Assembly: GCA_003158505.1 (NCBI GenBank)
Contig: PMJK01000006.1
Location: 1 to 7,182, forward strand
Length of the DNA: 7,182 nucleotides
From: Holophagaceae bacterium
Lineage (GTDB): Bacteria; Acidobacteriota; Holophagae; Holophagales; Holophagaceae
Reading direction: 5' to 3'
The notes under the pieces were generated by a model. That model had not been told where the DNA came from. It was given only the letters and a program-made list of their open reading frames with translations, and did no database searches. Below are positions 6,441 through 7,182 of the stretch, in pieces. Position 1 is the first letter of the stretch, and each line of letters starts with the position of its first letter. Position numbers and translations under genes: made by a program.

Positions 6441-6453
6441 TAAGTGATTGATT
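6441..6453 (-). promoter_or_regulatory. IHF-like site (AATCAATCACTTA on the minus strand)
   Basis: The minus strand reads AATCAATCACTTA, which fits the E. coli IHF consensus WATCAANNNNTTR at every defined position. An AT-rich tract lies on its 5' side, as is common for IHF sites. A second near match missing only the first base (GATCAATTACTTA) lies at 6337-6349. Both coincide with copies of the GTRATTGAY repeat, so the two explanations compete. The consensus is loose and from another organism. Confidence 0.2.
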
Positions 6454-6657
6454 AAAAATGATTTAACAATTGGATCAAAACCTGCAACACCGCTTGCAAG
6501 TCGCTTTGGATCCCGGTGTTCAAGGGACTCCGAACCGTCGATTCCATCGATTTTTCAAACAGCATCTATTCCTCCGGAACCTGCCTGCGTGTTCTGAAAA
6601 TGCAGACGATTTTCGACCAGATGCATAGCCATCAAACAACCCCAACCGGGAGTCAAT

Positions 6658-6876
6658 ATGAAACGACGTCTTCTTTTCCTGACCATCAGCGCGGCCGTGC
6701 TCGGCCTGTCCGTCGGTTGCCTCTATCCCGATCACGGCGAAAGGCGCGGAGAGCGACCCGATCAGAGGCATGACCAAGGTCACGATGAAAACCGTGGCAG
6801 GGATAACGACAGGGAACACGACAAGGGTCACGACGAGGGCCATGGGCAGCTATCGCAGCCTGCGCTCACGCAGTGA
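6658..6876 (+). CDS. Small His/Asp-rich probable lipoprotein, function unknown
   Basis: The gene encodes 72 residues. MKRRLLFLTISAAVLGLSVG is a short, clear signal peptide followed by C21, a likely lipid-attachment cysteine, although the residue at -3 is Ser where Leu is usual. The mature part is hydrophilic and probably disordered, dominated by D, E, H, R, G and Q, with six histidines (26, 38, 42, 54, 58, 62) and about thirteen acidic residues. Two copies of HD[QK]GHDE (38-44 and 54-60) place histidines at i/i+4 spacing. This composition suggests divalent-metal binding at the membrane surface, but no family is recognised. The ATG has GGGAG five to six bases upstream. The gene is divergent from the DUF3300 operon and followed by a stem-loop. 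Alternatives are a simple hydrophilic tether or a stress-induced peptide. Confidence 0.75.
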   Translation: MKRRLLFLTISAAVLGLSVGCLYPDHGERRGERPDQRHDQGHDENRGRDNDREHDKGHDEGHGQLSQPALTQ

Positions 6877-6892
6877 TGGATTGGATGGCTTG

Positions 6893-6922
6893 TTGATCAG
6901 AGGGCAGTGACCCACTCATCAA
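6893..6922 (+). terminator. Stem-loop after the small lipoprotein gene, possible terminator
   Basis: The arms TTGAT.AG.GGG and CCC.CT.ATCAA pair at 10 of 12 positions around a six-base loop (6905-6910). The stem starts 16 bp after the lipoprotein stop codon. No run of T follows, so it is not a classical intrinsic terminator; it could protect the 3' end of the transcript or mark a factor-dependent end. Confidence 0.3.
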
Positions 6923-7009
6923 GCCCATGGCCCAAAGGGGAGGATTGGTTCGTCCAGAACACCCCGAAATCCGTGAGTGTCTATGCATTGTTCCTGAAGG
7001 GAAACCACC

Positions 7010-7182
7010 ATGAGCACGATCACCACCCAAGATGGAACAGAGATCTATTACAAGGATTGGGGATCGGGACCGGCTGTGGTCTTCAGCCATGGCTGGCCGC
7101 TGAGCGCGGACGCGTGGGAGGACCAGATGGTGTTTCTGGGCTCCCGCGGATTCCGGTGCATCGCCCATGACCGCCGCGGCCA
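7010..7182 (+). CDS. Alpha/beta hydrolase, non-heme chloroperoxidase/arylesterase-like (partial, N-terminus)
   Basis: Only the first 57 codons are in the window. The start MSTITTQDGTEIYYKDWGSG, the oxyanion-hole motif HGWP (27-30) within VVFSHGWPLSADAWEDQM, and the strand GFRCIAHDRRG (47-57) are characteristic of cofactor-free chloroperoxidase-type alpha/beta hydrolases. These are cytoplasmic Ser-His-Asp enzymes of about 275 residues that hydrolyse esters and can form peracids. The nucleophile elbow and the rest of the triad lie beyond the window, so activity cannot be judged. AAGGGA seven bases before the ATG is a good ribosome site. It is 133 bp from the lipoprotein gene, with a stem-loop between, so it is probably transcribed separately, though I saw no clear promoter. 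Confidence 0.88.
   Translation, partial: MSTITTQDGTEIYYKDWGSGPAVVFSHGWPLSADAWEDQMVFLGSRGFRCIAHDRRG

Larger units (their letters stand above)
6340..6452 (+). repeat. Three direct copies of GTRATTGAY, helically phased
   Basis: GTAATTGAT (6340-6348), GTGATTGAC (6402-6410) and GTGATTGAT (6444-6452) share the consensus GTRATTGAY in the same orientation. Starts are 62 and 42 bp apart, close to 6 and 4 turns of B-DNA, so all three would face the same side. The first and third extend to a 13-base match (TAAGTRATTGATY, 11 of 13 identical). Partial inverted copies follow the first (ATCAAT, 6351-6356) and second (CAATCA, 6416-6421). This looks like a set of regulator sites; the regulator is not identified. 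Confidence 0.45.
6223..6657. promoter_or_regulatory. Divergent intergenic regulatory region between DUF3300 operon and small lipoprotein gene
   Basis: This 435-bp stretch has no convincing gene. Its middle (about 6320-6480) is clearly AT-richer than the coding DNA on either side. It would drive transcription leftwards into the DUF3300 genes and rightwards into the lipoprotein gene. Itemised separately are a candidate leftward promoter, a 14-bp palindrome, a three-copy direct repeat, an inverted repeat and an IHF-like site. In the rightward half (6480-6657) I found no good -35/-10 pair, only a 6-bp inverted repeat GAAAAT-N7-ATTTTC (6596-6614) and the ribosome site GGGAG at about 6648-6652. The rightward promoter is therefore unassigned. 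Confidence 0.6.

Noticed and set aside
6596..6614. GAAAAT-N7-ATTTTC inverted repeat as a riboswitch or attenuator for the lipoprotein
   Set aside because: The stem is only six mostly A-T pairs, and no known riboswitch core was recognised around it.
6516..6773. Plus-strand 85-codon frame entering the lipoprotein gene
   Set aside because: It overlaps the lipoprotein in another frame, has no good ribosome site and a Ser/Arg-rich tail typical of a shadow frame.
6907..7170. Plus-strand 87-codon frame overlapping the hydrolase start
   Set aside because: The hydrolase frame from 7010 is unmistakable; this frame runs through it out of phase with no recognisable content.
1..7182. CRISPR array, insertion sequence, tRNA, rRNA
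   Set aside because: No regularly spaced long repeats, transposase motifs or terminal inverted repeats, and no cloverleaf or rRNA-like sequence were seen on either strand.

Overview
The window comes from a GC-rich (about 60% by eye), Gram-negative (diderm) bacterium. Diderm architecture is implied by a periplasmic adaptor (HlyD-type) protein, two signal-peptide proteins of the DUF3300/DUF2950 envelope families and a probable lipoprotein. The style (many GGC/ATC/CTG codons, short intergenic gaps, DUF3300-DUF2950 pair, non-heme chloroperoxidase-like hydrolase) would suit an Acidobacteriota or Proteobacteria genome. The sequence alone does not settle the phylum.

Layout. Positions 1-6222 are all on the minus strand, so they are read right to left. 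First come two secreted envelope proteins, DUF3300 (5035-6222) and DUF2950 (3997-4980). A ZnT9-like cation diffusion facilitator follows (2963-3943). The gaps between these three are 54 and 53 bp with no visible terminator, so they may be one transcript. After a 207-bp spacer comes a tripartite ABC exporter of the DevBCA/MacAB type: ATPase (2039-2755), HlyD-like adaptor (957-2039, sharing one base with the ATPase) and an FtsX/MacB-type permease (1-925, cut by the window edge).

To the right, a 435-bp non-coding, unusually AT-rich region (6223-6657) separates the DUF3300 operon from a divergently oriented small His/Asp-rich probable lipoprotein (6658-6876). A stem-loop and the 5' end of an alpha/beta hydrolase of the non-heme chloroperoxidase type (7010-7182, cut by the window edge) follow.

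The most noteworthy content is regulatory and small-gene. The divergent region carries three direct copies of GTRATTGAY spaced 62 and 42 bp (about 6 and 4 helical turns) and a perfect 14-bp palindrome lying over a candidate -35 box. A 7-bp inverted repeat (TATTCAT-N10-ATGAATA) lies upstream of the exporter operon, and the same heptamer recurs at the DUF3300 promoter. The 72-residue lipoprotein has histidines at i/i+4 spacing and two copies of HD[QK]GHDE, which suggests metal binding. With a metal transporter of the CDF family nearby, a cation or envelope-stress theme is plausible but unproven. No mobile element, CRISPR array, tRNA or rRNA was seen.
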